DNA from: Raoultibacter massiliensis
Lineage (GTDB): Bacteria; Actinomycetota; Coriobacteriia; Coriobacteriales; Eggerthellaceae
Direction: 5' to 3'
NCBI RefSeq assembly: GCF_900199545.1
Contig: NZ_LT962671.1
Span: 1,420,399-1,453,751, forward strand
Length of the DNA stretch: 33,353 nt
Shown: positions 7,651-15,175 of the stretch, in pieces
How positions within the stretch are numbered: position 1 is the stretch's first letter
Layout: every line of letters begins with the position of its first letter
Notes under the pieces: generated by a model
Databases searched by the model: none
Told to the model about the DNA's origin: nothing
Seen by the model: only the letters and a program-made list of their open reading frames with translations
Program-made: the position numbers and the translations under genes

Positions 7651-9108
7651 CTCTGAGAACAGCGCGTCGAAATCCTTGCGCGAATGCACGCCGAACTTAT
7701 CGTAGATCCTGCTTGAATGGGCTCTCACGGCACCGTTCGATATGAACAGCTCCTCGCTGATCTCAGTTGCGCTTTTCCCCATCACCAGAAGCCTGAACAC
7801 CGTGGTCTCGCGCACGGAAAGACCTGCAGCCTCGGCAATGCCGTCAAGCCGCTCGCGCTCCGATGATTCGCCCTCGGACAGAAAACGCGAGAATTCGCGC
7901 TGGCTTCCCAGCAGGGGCGCGAATACCGCAATACCTACGGCAAGCGTCGCCAAGATGGTCGCCGTCACGAGTATTCCACGATTCCATGACACGTTCAAAC
8001 GCATGAGGATGATCGCGAGATCGGCTGCGATCAATGCCAAAATGCGGATGCAGGATCCGGGAAGCATCGCCGATGTCCTGCTCCGATACGCATTCGAGCA
8101 CACCATGGTATACACCAAAAGGTCGAATGCCGAATATGCGGCGCTGACCATCACCTGCGAGAGCGAAAGGGATACCCCCAAGAACTCGACGCCGATGAGG
8201 CCGACCGTCATCAGAGGGAGTGCAATCGCGTAGAGGATCGTGCGATCGAAGCGATCCCCCATCTTGAACGCGAGAATCAAAATAACAAGCGAGGGCAGCA
8301 GATTGCCCAACCCCGTCTCATGCGTGGAATGGGAGAGCTGGGTGGCGCTTCCGCCCACCCCGTAGGCGAACGCGAACACGCATACGAACAAAAACAGCAT
8401 CCCGTACCCGGAAAGGCCCTTCGCTCCGAGTCCTTCGCGCGGCCGATCCTCGGCAACGGCGATCTTGCTGAAGCAAAACGATACCTGCACAAACGACAGA
8501 CCCGCCAAGCAGATGATCACGAGCGTGCTCAAAAGCTCATCGACTCCCGTGATGACGGGCAGCAGCGCGAACCGCACGGCGAAAGATACCGCGAAAACCT
8601 GGATCACCTTCACGGGAGGAAGATACCCGCAGAATTCGATCCACTGCCCGAAAAGCATACCGGCACCCGCGCCGATGAGGACAAGGCTCCCAAGCACCAC
8701 GCCATCGCCCGACGCAAACCCCAAAACCACCGAAAGCGGCACCAAGCACCCTGCCGCGATAAGCACGCTCGGCAGCACGAGCAAGGCCCCGCTCGAACGA
8801 TGCCTGTCGAACCGATAGCAGAGGACAAGATACACAGCCAAGCCCACCGCTTTCCCGATGTCGACAAGCAGAAAGAAAAAGTCGCCGACAAACAGCGGGG
8901 AAACACCTACCTGCGTCACCGTCGCGTTGAACCAAAGCGGCCATTCGTGGGCGCATCGGTAGATGCCCATGCCGATGCCGGCATAGAAGATCAGCGCGTT
9001 TTTCCCAAGAAACGCAAACAGCTTTCCAAGACAGCGATCCACAGGCCCAAACTCCCCAAGCGCTCGATCCGACGCATGCACTGCACGGATGATACCCGTT
9101 TTAAACAT
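7645..9108 (-). CDS. Membrane-embedded LuxR-family transcriptional regulator (MFS-like sensor)
   Basis: The first about 410 residues are almost entirely hydrophobic segments, roughly 12 predicted membrane helices (for example NALIFYAGIGMGIY and FFFLLVDIGKAVGLAVYLVLCY). The C-terminal about 65 residues form a GerE/LuxR helix-turn-helix (LSVRETTVFRLLVMGKSATE, then ISNGAVRAHSSRIYDKFGVH). This architecture, an MFS-like membrane domain joined to a LuxR DNA-binding domain, is expanded in Eggerthellaceae. There such genes usually sit beside Tat flavoprotein reductases and are thought to sense their substrates. Here it is divergent from exactly such a flavoprotein. I chose the ATG at 9108; a TTG at 9117 is possible, and neither has a strong ribosome site. 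The ligand is unknown; control of the neighbour and of itself is inferred. Confidence 0.9.
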   Translation of the reverse strand: MFKTGIIRAVHASDRALGEFGPVDRCLGKLFAFLGKNALIFYAGIGMGIYRCAHEWPLWFNATVTQVGVSPLFVGDFFFLLVDIGKAVGLAVYLVLCYRFDRHRSSGALLVLPSVLIAAGCLVPLSVVLGFASGDGVVLGSLVLIGAGAGMLFGQWIEFCGYLPPVKVIQVFAVSFAVRFALLPVITGVDELLSTLVIICLAGLSFVQVSFCFSKIAVAEDRPREGLGAKGLSGYGMLFLFVCVFAFAYGVGGSATQLSHSTHETGLGNLLPSLVILILAFKMGDRFDRTILYAIALPLMTVGLIGVEFLGVSLSLSQVMVSAAYSAFDLLVYTMVCSNAYRSRTSAMLPGSCIRILALIAADLAIILMRLNVSWNRGILVTATILATLAVGIAVFAPLLGSQREFSRFLSEGESSERERLDGIAEAAGLSVRETTVFRLLVMGKSATEISEELFISNGAVRAHSSRIYDKFGVHSRKDFDALFSER

Positions 9109-9136
9109 CCCGTACAACGTTTAAACACGTTTAAAC
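9098..9136. promoter_or_regulatory. GTTTAAAC boxes, probable LuxR operator
   Basis: The 10-mer ACGTTTAAAC occurs twice in exact tandem (9117-9136), so the palindrome GTTTAAAC repeats once per helical turn. A third, slightly longer copy (GTTTTAAAC, 9098-9106) overlaps the LuxR start codon. Position and spacing suit cooperative binding of a regulator controlling both divergent genes. Confidence 0.5.
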
Positions 9137-9179
9137 AACCGTGCGCAGCAACGCGGCTGTACGGTGTCCTCGGTTCGAA

Positions 9180-9232
9180 GCCGTCCGACGCAAACGAAAG
9201 CACCTGCCCCTCGCACAACCGCGTCGGACGGC
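9180..9232. repeat. 12-bp inverted repeat in flavoprotein leader
   Basis: GCCGTCCGACGC (9180-9191) is matched by GCGTCGGACGGC (9221-9232) with 29 nt between. It lies 40 bp before the flavoprotein start. It could be an mRNA stem-loop in the 5' leader or a second operator. Confidence 0.5.
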
Positions 9233-9271
9233 CGGACGATCGGATCAGAACAACATAGGAAGGGAATCATC

Positions 9272-10807
9272 ATGGAAATCTCGAAACCAACCTCTCTGGC
9301 ACGGCGCGACTTTCTCAAGGGAGCAGCCGCAAGCGCAGCAGGACTCGCCGCTTTCGGCCTTGCCGGATGCGCGCCGAAAGCGGAAGGCGAAGCGAGCGGC
9401 CAAGCTTCGGCCGCTCCCGAATCATGGGATCGCGAGGTTGACGTCATCGTCATCGGCAGCGGCGGATCGGGTCTTTCGGCGGCCATCGAAGCGGCGGGTG
9501 CCGGGGCCGACACCCTCGTGCTCGAAAAAGGAGGCGTCATCGGCGGCACGACGGCGCTTTCCGCCGGCATCACGCAGGCTGCGGGAACCGAGTATCAGAA
9601 GAAGTTCACCGAATACCAAGACGACACTCCCGAAAACCACTTCAAATGGTACATGGCGCTCGGCGAAGAGTGGGTCGACGAAGAACTCGTCAAGGACCTC
9701 GCCTTCGGATGCCCCGAAGTCATCCGCTGGTACGTTGAGGATCTCGGCATCACGATCGGCGATTTCTCGGGCCAGTCGCACGTACCGTATGCCGACGAAT
9801 ACTACGCGGTGCGCATCCATCGTCCCGACGGCGAGGGAGCGGGCCTCATCGCCGCCATGAAGGCGAAGGCGGAAGGGAACGGCGCCGTCATCGAAACCAA
9901 CATCGAAGCGACCCGCCTTATCACCGATTCGGACGGCACGGTTATCGGAGTCGAAGCCGAAACGAAAAAGGGAGCCGAGACCATCAAAGCGAACAGGGGC
10001 GTCGTCATCGCCACGAGCAACATCGATCACAACACCGAGATGGCCCGCCAGTTCTGCCCGCAGCAGGTTTGGGCGATGGAACTTGCCGATTGCCTGAGCG
10101 CTCCCACCAACACCGGTGACGGCATTCGCATGGGCATGGAGATCGGCGCCGACATCCGCAACCTCGGCAGCGGCATGGATGCCATCCTCGACCTGAAGCT
10201 CACCTCGGGCAAAGACGTTTGGGGGCTCATCTTCGTCAACAAGGCGGGCATGCGCTACGTGTGCGAAGACGCCCACTACGCCTACAAGACGCGCATGCAG
10301 TTCCAAATGGAACGTTCGACGGGGCATCCCTGCTACGCCGTATGGGCGGAAAGCAATCTCGAGAACTGCCGCGCATGGGATGCGACCACCATCAATGAGG
10401 CCGTTGCGGCGGGAACCGTTATCGCCGCTCCTTCGATCGAGGAGCTGGCGGCCGAGATCGGCGTCGACGCAGCGGGCCTCGCCAACACCATCCAGTACTG
10501 GAACGATACAGTGGTGCCTGCCGGCGAGGACACCCAGTACGGCCGCATCAGCGGATTCGAGCGCATCGAGGGAGCGACCTATTACGCAAACCGCATGCGT
10601 CCCGAGATCATGGGACCGTGCGGCGGTCTGCGCATCGACACCGAAGCGCACGTACTGCGTCCCGACGGGTCGCAGATCCCCCACCTGTTTGCCGCAGGCC
10701 TCTGCACCGGAGGCTGGGTTGGCCCGTTCTATCCCGGATCGGGCACGGCCATGGCCTCAAATGCCCATTTCGGAAGAAAGGCCGGCAAGAACGCCGCCGC
10801 ACTGTAG
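9272..10807 (+). CDS. Tat-exported FAD-dependent oxidoreductase lipoprotein
   Basis: The ATG at 9272 follows AGGAAGGG and gives 511 residues. The N-terminus has a twin-arginine motif (RRDFLK, 11-16), a hydrophobic stretch and a lipobox (LAGC, Cys33), so the folded flavoprotein is probably exported and lipid-anchored outside the membrane. The FAD_binding_2 domain follows: VIVIGSGGSGLSAA near residue 60, LEKGGVIGGTT, and the C-terminal HLFAAGLCTGG. The usual fumarate-reductase ending (GGxHGxNRLGGN) is replaced by GGWVGPFYPGSGTAM, closer to 3-ketosteroid dehydrogenase-type members. No heme (CXXCH) or FMN-binding domain is present, so electrons must come from a separate partner, perhaps a membrane cytochrome or menaquinol. 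In Eggerthellaceae such enzymes reduce or dehydroxylate diet-, drug- or host-derived molecules. The substrate here is unknown. It is probably controlled by the divergent LuxR protein. Confidence 0.92.
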   Translation: MEISKPTSLARRDFLKGAAASAAGLAAFGLAGCAPKAEGEASGQASAAPESWDREVDVIVIGSGGSGLSAAIEAAGAGADTLVLEKGGVIGGTTALSAGITQAAGTEYQKKFTEYQDDTPENHFKWYMALGEEWVDEELVKDLAFGCPEVIRWYVEDLGITIGDFSGQSHVPYADEYYAVRIHRPDGEGAGLIAAMKAKAEGNGAVIETNIEATRLITDSDGTVIGVEAETKKGAETIKANRGVVIATSNIDHNTEMARQFCPQQVWAMELADCLSAPTNTGDGIRMGMEIGADIRNLGSGMDAILDLKLTSGKDVWGLIFVNKAGMRYVCEDAHYAYKTRMQFQMERSTGHPCYAVWAESNLENCRAWDATTINEAVAAGTVIAAPSIEELAAEIGVDAAGLANTIQYWNDTVVPAGEDTQYGRISGFERIEGATYYANRMRPEIMGPCGGLRIDTEAHVLRPDGSQIPHLFAAGLCTGGWVGPFYPGSGTAMASNAHFGRKAGKNAAAL

Positions 10808-10820
10808 ATTCGCAAACCGC

Positions 10821-10884
10821 TTCGAGCCTCGCAAGGCGCGGCTCGAACGAACCGAGGCGCCCGCGATCGCCGCGGGCGCCTCGG
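10821..10884. terminator. Two tandem hairpins between convergent genes
   Basis: The first stem is TTCGAGCC/GGCTCGAA (10821-10828 and 10840-10847). The second is a perfect 14-bp GC-rich stem (10852-10865 and 10871-10884). They fill the 105-bp gap between the flavoprotein and VOC genes. No strong T-run follows, so termination is inferred from position and stability. Confidence 0.6.
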
Positions 10885-10912
10885 CAGCGCTTCGGCTTTG
10901 ACGCCAAAGCAG

Positions 10913-11239
10913 CTAGTTCTTGTCCTCGTACAACTCGATCACCGCACCGTCCTTCTCGACGAAGGCAAGGCGCACGCCCGGACCCGCATCCATGGGTCCG
11001 CAGATGACGCGGTCGGCGTCATCGACGTAATGATCGAGGTCGTCGACCGCGTAGGCCACATGCCAGCGGCGATGAAGCTCCTCGGGAAACGGGGTGCCCT
11101 CCTCGAATTTGAGGTACTCTATCTTGTAGTCGTAATCATCGACGTTCGATACCCAGAACTTCATGTCCTCGTTGTACGTCATGTTCGGCTTCTTCTCGGT
11201 GATCGGGATACCGACATGCATGTAAGTTGCGGTTGGCAT
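10913..11239 (-). CDS. VOC (glyoxalase/dioxygenase) superfamily protein
   Basis: This 108-residue single-domain protein has the VOC pattern of paired beta-alpha-beta-beta-beta units. Likely metal ligands are His8 (YMHVGIPI), His60 (RRWHVAYAVDDLD) and Glu102 (GAVIELYEDK). The family includes glyoxalase I, epimerases, extradiol dioxygenases and small-molecule binding proteins. It is the last gene of the dhaL-dhaK-aldolase operon and has a good AAAGGAGAG ribosome site. The context suggests a role with C3 ketones, ketose phosphates or reactive dicarbonyls such as methylglyoxal, which arises from dihydroxyacetone phosphate. An epimerase or isomerase acting on the aldolase substrate is equally possible. 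Confidence 0.8.
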   Translation of the reverse strand: MPTATYMHVGIPITEKKPNMTYNEDMKFWVSNVDDYDYKIEYLKFEEGTPFPEELHRRWHVAYAVDDLDHYVDDADRVICGPMDAGPGVRLAFVEKDGAVIELYEDKN

Positions 11240-11319
11240 GATCGCTCTCCTTTCGCAGCGGCGCGCTACGGCGCCGATCCGGGAGCCCGTCGAACCCCGA
11301 AGGGCGAAGGCTCCAGCTT

Positions 11320-11343
11320 CCCGGCGACTCGCAAGCCGCCGGG
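11320..11343 (-). other. Intercistronic hairpin, aldolase to VOC gene
   Basis: CCCGGCG (11320-11326) pairs with CGCCGGG (11337-11343), just after the aldolase stop in the 108-nt gap. It has no T-run, so it more likely protects or tunes mRNA than ends the operon. Confidence 0.45.
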
Positions 11344-11347
11344 CTCG

Positions 11348-12190
11348 TCACTTCATCGAAAACAGTTCCATGGCGGCTTCGGCATCTGCCTGCATCGCCT
11401 CGGCAGCCGCGTTCGCAAGCGAATGGAAGTACTTCGGATGCGATTCGGCGATAAGCGCTTCGACCGCGCGAACCCCCGCGTTGCTCATGTAGCTGAAATA
11501 GTTGATCTTGCGAATGCCGCATTCGATCGCCCGCCTCGTATCTTCGGCGGAAAGGCCCGATCCCCCATGCATGACAAGCGGCACGCCGCAACGGCGCCTG
11601 AGCTCGGCGATGCGGTCGAAATCGAGCTTCGGCGCTGCTTTGTAGAAACCATGGACGGTGCCTACGGAAGCGGCGAGCGCATCGATGCCGGTCAGCTCTA
11701 CGAACCGCACGGCATCGTCCGGGTCGGTGTAGACGTTCTCGCGATCGTCGTCCGAGTTTTCGAGGCCCTCATGCCCCGTCGTGAACCCGATTTCGGCCTC
11801 CACATCGATCCCGCGCCCGTGGCAGAGGTCTGTCACCTCGCGCGTTACCCGCACGTTCTCGTCGAACGGGTCTTGGCTGCCGTCGTACATGATCGCCGTA
11901 AAGCCCAAACCGACGGCGCGCTTCACGTACTCCATATCTTCGCCGTGATCGAGCATCACGCACACCGGAACGCTCGCCTTTTCGGCGCACATCACCATGA
12001 TGGGGCCTATCAGGTCGATCGGGGTCTCATGCTCGTGCAGTTGGGCATGCTGGATGATCACCGGCTCCCTGCGGGCCTCCGCGGCGCCGATGGCGGCAAG
12101 CAGCAGCTCGAGGTTGGGCGTATCGAACGCCGCAGCCGCGCACCCTTTTCGCTCGGCCCAAGCAAGAACCTCTTTCATGGAAGCGAGCAT
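11348..12190 (-). CDS. Class II ketose-bisphosphate aldolase (Fba/GatY/KbaY-like)
   Basis: Class II aldolases use Zn to cleave ketose bisphosphates into dihydroxyacetone phosphate (DHAP) and an aldehyde, or to make the reverse condensation. The 280-residue sequence has Asp81-His82 (VMLDHGED), Glu133 (VEAEIGFTTG), His180 (ASVGTVHGFYK) and His208 (LVMHGGSGL), which match the catalytic Asp, the Zn ligands and the phosphate loop. A short GatY/KbaY-like length and the GSGLSAEDTRRAIECGIRKIN segment support the family. It starts 6 bp after the dhaK stop, so it is in the same operon. DHAP made by DhaK-DhaL is thus either the product or the substrate of this enzyme. The aldehyde partner is unknown. 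The ATG at 12190 is chosen; an ATG four codons downstream is possible. Confidence 0.9.
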   Translation of the reverse strand: MLASMKEVLAWAERKGCAAAAFDTPNLELLLAAIGAAEARREPVIIQHAQLHEHETPIDLIGPIMVMCAEKASVPVCVMLDHGEDMEYVKRAVGLGFTAIMYDGSQDPFDENVRVTREVTDLCHGRGIDVEAEIGFTTGHEGLENSDDDRENVYTDPDDAVRFVELTGIDALAASVGTVHGFYKAAPKLDFDRIAELRRRCGVPLVMHGGSGLSAEDTRRAIECGIRKINYFSYMSNAGVRAVEALIAESHPKYFHSLANAAAEAMQADAEAAMELFSMK

Positions 12191-12196
12191 GGCGGC

Positions 12197-13195
12197 CTAC
12201 TTCTTGAGGTAAGGCGTGTTGCAGGGTGCGTTCCACAGGCGCAGAAGCTCGTCGTCCATGCGGGCCATGAACATTTGGAAACCCGCCTGCTCCTGCACGG
12301 TAAGCATCTCGCCGACGAAATTGGCCACCACTTCGATGTTCTTCTTCTCGAGCTCCTTCACGGCGGCGCGATATACGATGAGCTGCTCCATGAGCGTCGT
12401 CGCACCCGATCCGTTGATTATGAGCATGACCTTCTCGCCGTCCTCGATGCCGATATCGGCGACAAGCGCGTTCACCATAATGGCAGCCGTTTCATCCGCC
12501 GACTTCATAGGCTGGCGGCCGCCGCCCTCTTCGCCATGCTGGCCCATGCCGATTTCCATCTCGTCATCGCCAAGATCGGCCAGCAGGGTTCCCGTCTGCG
12601 GATGCGTCGCGCCGCGCACGGCTACCGCAAGCGTCGCCATATTGTCGGCGAAGCGCTGGGCGATGGCGGCAACCTCTTCGAGGCTCTTGCCCTCCGCCGC
12701 CGCCGCGCCGGCGATCTTGTAGGTGGGAATGCAGCCGACAAGGCCGCGGCGGTCGTCGGCGTTCTCGCGCGGCGCGTTGGACACGTCTTCTTGGGTGACG
12801 ACCTTCACGGCATTGAGGCCGAGTTTCTTCACCTGCTTCATGGTCATGTTGCCGGTGAGCATGTCGCCTGCATGGTTGAGCACGATGTAGAGCACGCCCT
12901 TGCCCTTGTCGGCCAGTTTGATGGCATCGACGCAAGCCTGCGGCCCGGGAGCGGCGAACACGTCGCCCACCACATCGATGTCGACCATGCCCTCGCCCAC
13001 GAAGCCCTCGATCGCAGGCTCATGGCCGCTTCCGCCCTGCGTGACGATGGTCACGCGGTCGGCATCGGCGAGCTTCTTGTTGATTACCATGTTCTGCTCG
13101 CCGAGCTCGAGAATGTCGGAATTGGCCATCGCCAGACCCTCGAGCAATTCGGCGGTGAGATCGTCGGGATCGTTGATGAATTTCTTCATCTTCAT
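12197..13195 (-). CDS. dhaK: Dihydroxyacetone kinase subunit DhaK
   Basis: DhaK binds dihydroxyacetone (DHA) covalently through a histidine; DhaL then transfers phosphate to give DHAP. This copy has GGSGHEP (His58), LNHAGD (Asp111) and the substrate-linking His220 in GMGQHGEEG, where many homologues have GIHGEPG. The ATG at 13195 is preceded by AAGGAGGA at a 6-nt spacing and gives 332 residues, the normal size. An in-frame extension upstream to 13234 lacks support. It lies 91 bp after dhaL, with a strong hairpin in between, and 6 bp before the aldolase gene. Related kinases can act on other ketoses such as erythrulose, so the true sugar is open. Confidence 0.95.
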   Translation of the reverse strand: MKMKKFINDPDDLTAELLEGLAMANSDILELGEQNMVINKKLADADRVTIVTQGGSGHEPAIEGFVGEGMVDIDVVGDVFAAPGPQACVDAIKLADKGKGVLYIVLNHAGDMLTGNMTMKQVKKLGLNAVKVVTQEDVSNAPRENADDRRGLVGCIPTYKIAGAAAAEGKSLEEVAAIAQRFADNMATLAVAVRGATHPQTGTLLADLGDDEMEIGMGQHGEEGGGRQPMKSADETAAIMVNALVADIGIEDGEKVMLIINGSGATTLMEQLIVYRAAVKELEKKNIEVVANFVGEMLTVQEQAGFQMFMARMDDELLRLWNAPCNTPYLKK

Positions 13196-13248
13196 GATGC
13201 TCCTCCTTCGTACGGATGCCTTAGCCGGGCACATGCGCCCGAAACGAA

Positions 13249-13271
13249 CCTGCCGCCCGTCGGGCGGCAGG
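13249..13271 (-). other. Intercistronic hairpin, dhaL to dhaK
   Basis: CCTGCCGCCCG and CGGGCGGCAGG form a near-continuous GC-rich palindrome (13249-13259 and 13261-13271). On the minus strand it is followed by TTCGTTTCG. It could partly terminate, or protect the upstream dhaL message and so set subunit ratios. Confidence 0.5.
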
Positions 13272-13286
13272 ATAATGCCAAATGCT

Positions 13287-13925
13287 CTAGTGCGATTGCA
13301 GGGCCTTCAGATAACCCTCGTGCAGCCCGCGGATGAACAGAGAAGTCGATATCGCCCCCGCATCGGGAGTGCCGATGGTCTCCTCCTTGTAGCTTTTCGC
13401 GCGGCCGAACTTCGATTGGTAGCGCTCGGAATCCCTCGCGCCGCCCGCAGCCGCATCGTCAGCCGCCTCGAGGATCGCCTCGATATCATCGGCCGCCGCC
13501 TTTGCAGCCTCGCACGCGGGAATGAGCGCATCCATCATGGTCTTATCGCCCACTTGGGCCGTCGTGATGTCCTGCATCTCCGAAAGGCATCCGGAAAACA
13601 TGCGCTTCACCGCATCGGGTCCCAGCTCGTCCTCATCGTCGGACAATTCGAAGCCCAGACCGCTGATGAGCGTGCCGTATAGAGGTCCGGCCGAACCGCC
13701 GCGCACCTCCATGGCCTTGCAGCCGAGTCCGTCGAGGAAGCTTCCGATGGACTCGTCATCCCATGCGGCAACTTCCTGCTCGATCAGCTTGGCGATCTTC
13801 AACATGGTGATGCCATGATCCCCATCGCCGAACTTCGAGTCGATCTCGCTCAAAAGATCGCTCTCGGAAGCGAGCAGATCGGCGCTTTCCAACAACATGG
13901 CGGATACCGTGCGCTTGTCTATCAC
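13287..13925 (-). CDS. dhaL: Dihydroxyacetone kinase subunit DhaL
   Basis: DhaL carries the nucleotide and passes phosphate to DHA held in DhaK. The sequence has the Mg-nucleotide site DSKFGDGDHGITM (Asp29, Asp34, Asp36) and RGGSAGPLYGT. I chose the GTG at 13925 because AGGAGG lies 6 nt before it; this gives 212 residues, the usual length. An in-frame extension to 13982 would run over that ribosome site. It is the first gene of the operon. No DhaM phosphotransferase gene lies in this window, so the phosphate source (PTS through a distant DhaM, or free ATP) is unresolved. Confidence 0.94.
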   Translation of the reverse strand: MIDKRTVSAMLLESADLLASESDLLSEIDSKFGDGDHGITMLKIAKLIEQEVAAWDDESIGSFLDGLGCKAMEVRGGSAGPLYGTLISGLGFELSDDEDELGPDAVKRMFSGCLSEMQDITTAQVGDKTMMDALIPACEAAKAAADDIEAILEAADDAAAGGARDSERYQSKFGRAKSYKEETIGTPDAGAISTSLFIRGLHEGYLKALQSH

Positions 13926-13962
13926 CGCGAACCTCCTGTAGACGAAAGTACTGGTACCGAGA

Positions 13963-13992
13963 ACTCTAACACGCTCTATCATGCGAGGTCAA
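13963..13992 (-). promoter_or_regulatory. Promoter candidate of dhaL operon
   Basis: On the minus strand TTGACC (13992-13987), an 18-bp spacer and TAGAGT (13968-13963). The -35 is good and the -10 fair. It lies about 40 bp before the DhaL start. Confidence 0.4.
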
Positions 13993-14084
13993 TCAGCATT
14001 AAGGCACTTATGCAAGATGGGCGCATGCGTTGCACATGCCCTTCGTCGGCCCGCGCCCGCAGACGCGCCGCGCCCGCGCCGTCG

Positions 14085-15122
14085 CTACGCCTGCGTCTCC
14101 GCATCTGCTTCGCCTTCCGCGGGCTCCTCGATCTCCGCCCCCGGGGTTTCAAGGTAAATGTAGATCTGGCGAATCGTATCGGCGAGATTGCCCGAAGCGT
14201 TCGCGAGCTTGTAATCGTACATGAGCACGGCAGACCAGTTGTATTCGACTTCGTCGATCACGACGGTGCCCGAGAACGAGCATTTCTCCTGCACGAGCGT
14301 CGTTCCATCCGATGCGTACGTAGAGTACTCCGATTTGTCTTCGGGAAGCTTCGCCGAACCGGCTTCAACCTGGATTCCCGCTTCGCCGAGCGTCTTTTCC
14401 ACGATGTTCTCGTTTTTGACCGCATCGGCGAAACTCAGCGTTCCGAACCCGAGGGCCGACATCGCGGCGGAGTAGCCCGTCATGACAATGGCGCCGTCTT
14501 CGTCGAGACCCAGATACACCGTCGGCGTACCGAGGCGCGAATCTGCGGGTTCGTCGGTCAAGGCCACGGTGAGCGAGCTTTTGACGGGGTTGCCCTCTTC
14601 GTTGACCTGGCGCTCGCTGGTAACGGTGGCACCGCGCTTCAGGGCGGCAACCGCCTCGTCTTGCGTCATCCCCATCAGCTGAGACAAATCGGGGACTTCG
14701 GTGGTCTTCGTCGCAATCGTCGAAGCGTCCTGGGCCTCGCTTCCCTGCAGCGCCTCGACCTCCTGGTCGCTTTGCTGCTGCGCCTGCTGAGTCGCCAGAT
14801 TCTGGCTTTCCTGGAACAGCATCCACGTGAAGTAGCCGAGCGCGCCGATCAATGCCACGAGCAATACGACAACCACGATGAGCAGCCTTCGCATACGGCG
14901 CGATTTGCGCTGCTGAGCGGAGAGCTCGGGTTTGAGCTTCTTATCGCCGTGTCTTCCGCGACCGCCTTTCTGCTCGGCAACCACCATGCCCGCCTGAGCG
15001 GGTTCCCGATCGCCGATCAGCATCGGAGCGCTCACATCGGGCTCGAGGCTTTCGACCGCATCGGGGTATTCGTCTTCAAGAAATTCTTCGGTATTCGAAT
15101 CGGTTCGTGCATGTTTTGGCAT
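14085..15122 (-). CDS. Single-pass membrane protein with PASTA-like extracellular segment
   Basis: This 345-residue protein is not assigned to a characterised family. It has a polar, acidic then basic cytoplasmic N-terminus (1-78), one membrane helix (LLIVVVVLLVALIGALGYF, about 79-98), a Gln-rich stalk (about 105-125) and an extracellular part. That part includes VPDLSQLMGMTQDEAVAAL, which resembles the start of a PASTA repeat (VPDLxGxxxxEAxxxL). The C-terminus is acidic. PASTA modules bind peptidoglycan fragments in PknB kinases and penicillin-binding proteins, so an envelope role is possible. The ATG at 15122 has an AGGAAGG ribosome site. It lies 53 bp after the small tail-anchored protein gene and probably shares its transcript. 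Confidence 0.75.
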   Translation of the reverse strand: MPKHARTDSNTEEFLEDEYPDAVESLEPDVSAPMLIGDREPAQAGMVVAEQKGGRGRHGDKKLKPELSAQQRKSRRMRRLLIVVVVLLVALIGALGYFTWMLFQESQNLATQQAQQQSDQEVEALQGSEAQDASTIATKTTEVPDLSQLMGMTQDEAVAALKRGATVTSERQVNEEGNPVKSSLTVALTDEPADSRLGTPTVYLGLDEDGAIVMTGYSAAMSALGFGTLSFADAVKNENIVEKTLGEAGIQVEAGSAKLPEDKSEYSTYASDGTTLVQEKCSFSGTVVIDEVEYNWSAVLMYDYKLANASGNLADTIRQIYIYLETPGAEIEEPAEGEADAETQA

Positions 15123-15175
15123 CGTGTAAACCTTCCTAGCATTCTGCGCCCGAAGCGCACGAGGGCAGCGCTATT

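Noticed and set aside
10898..13336. Very long open frame on the plus strand over the dha operon
   Set aside because: It lies antisense to four well-recognised genes, has no family features and is His/Arg/Ala-rich, as expected for the complement of high-GC coding DNA.
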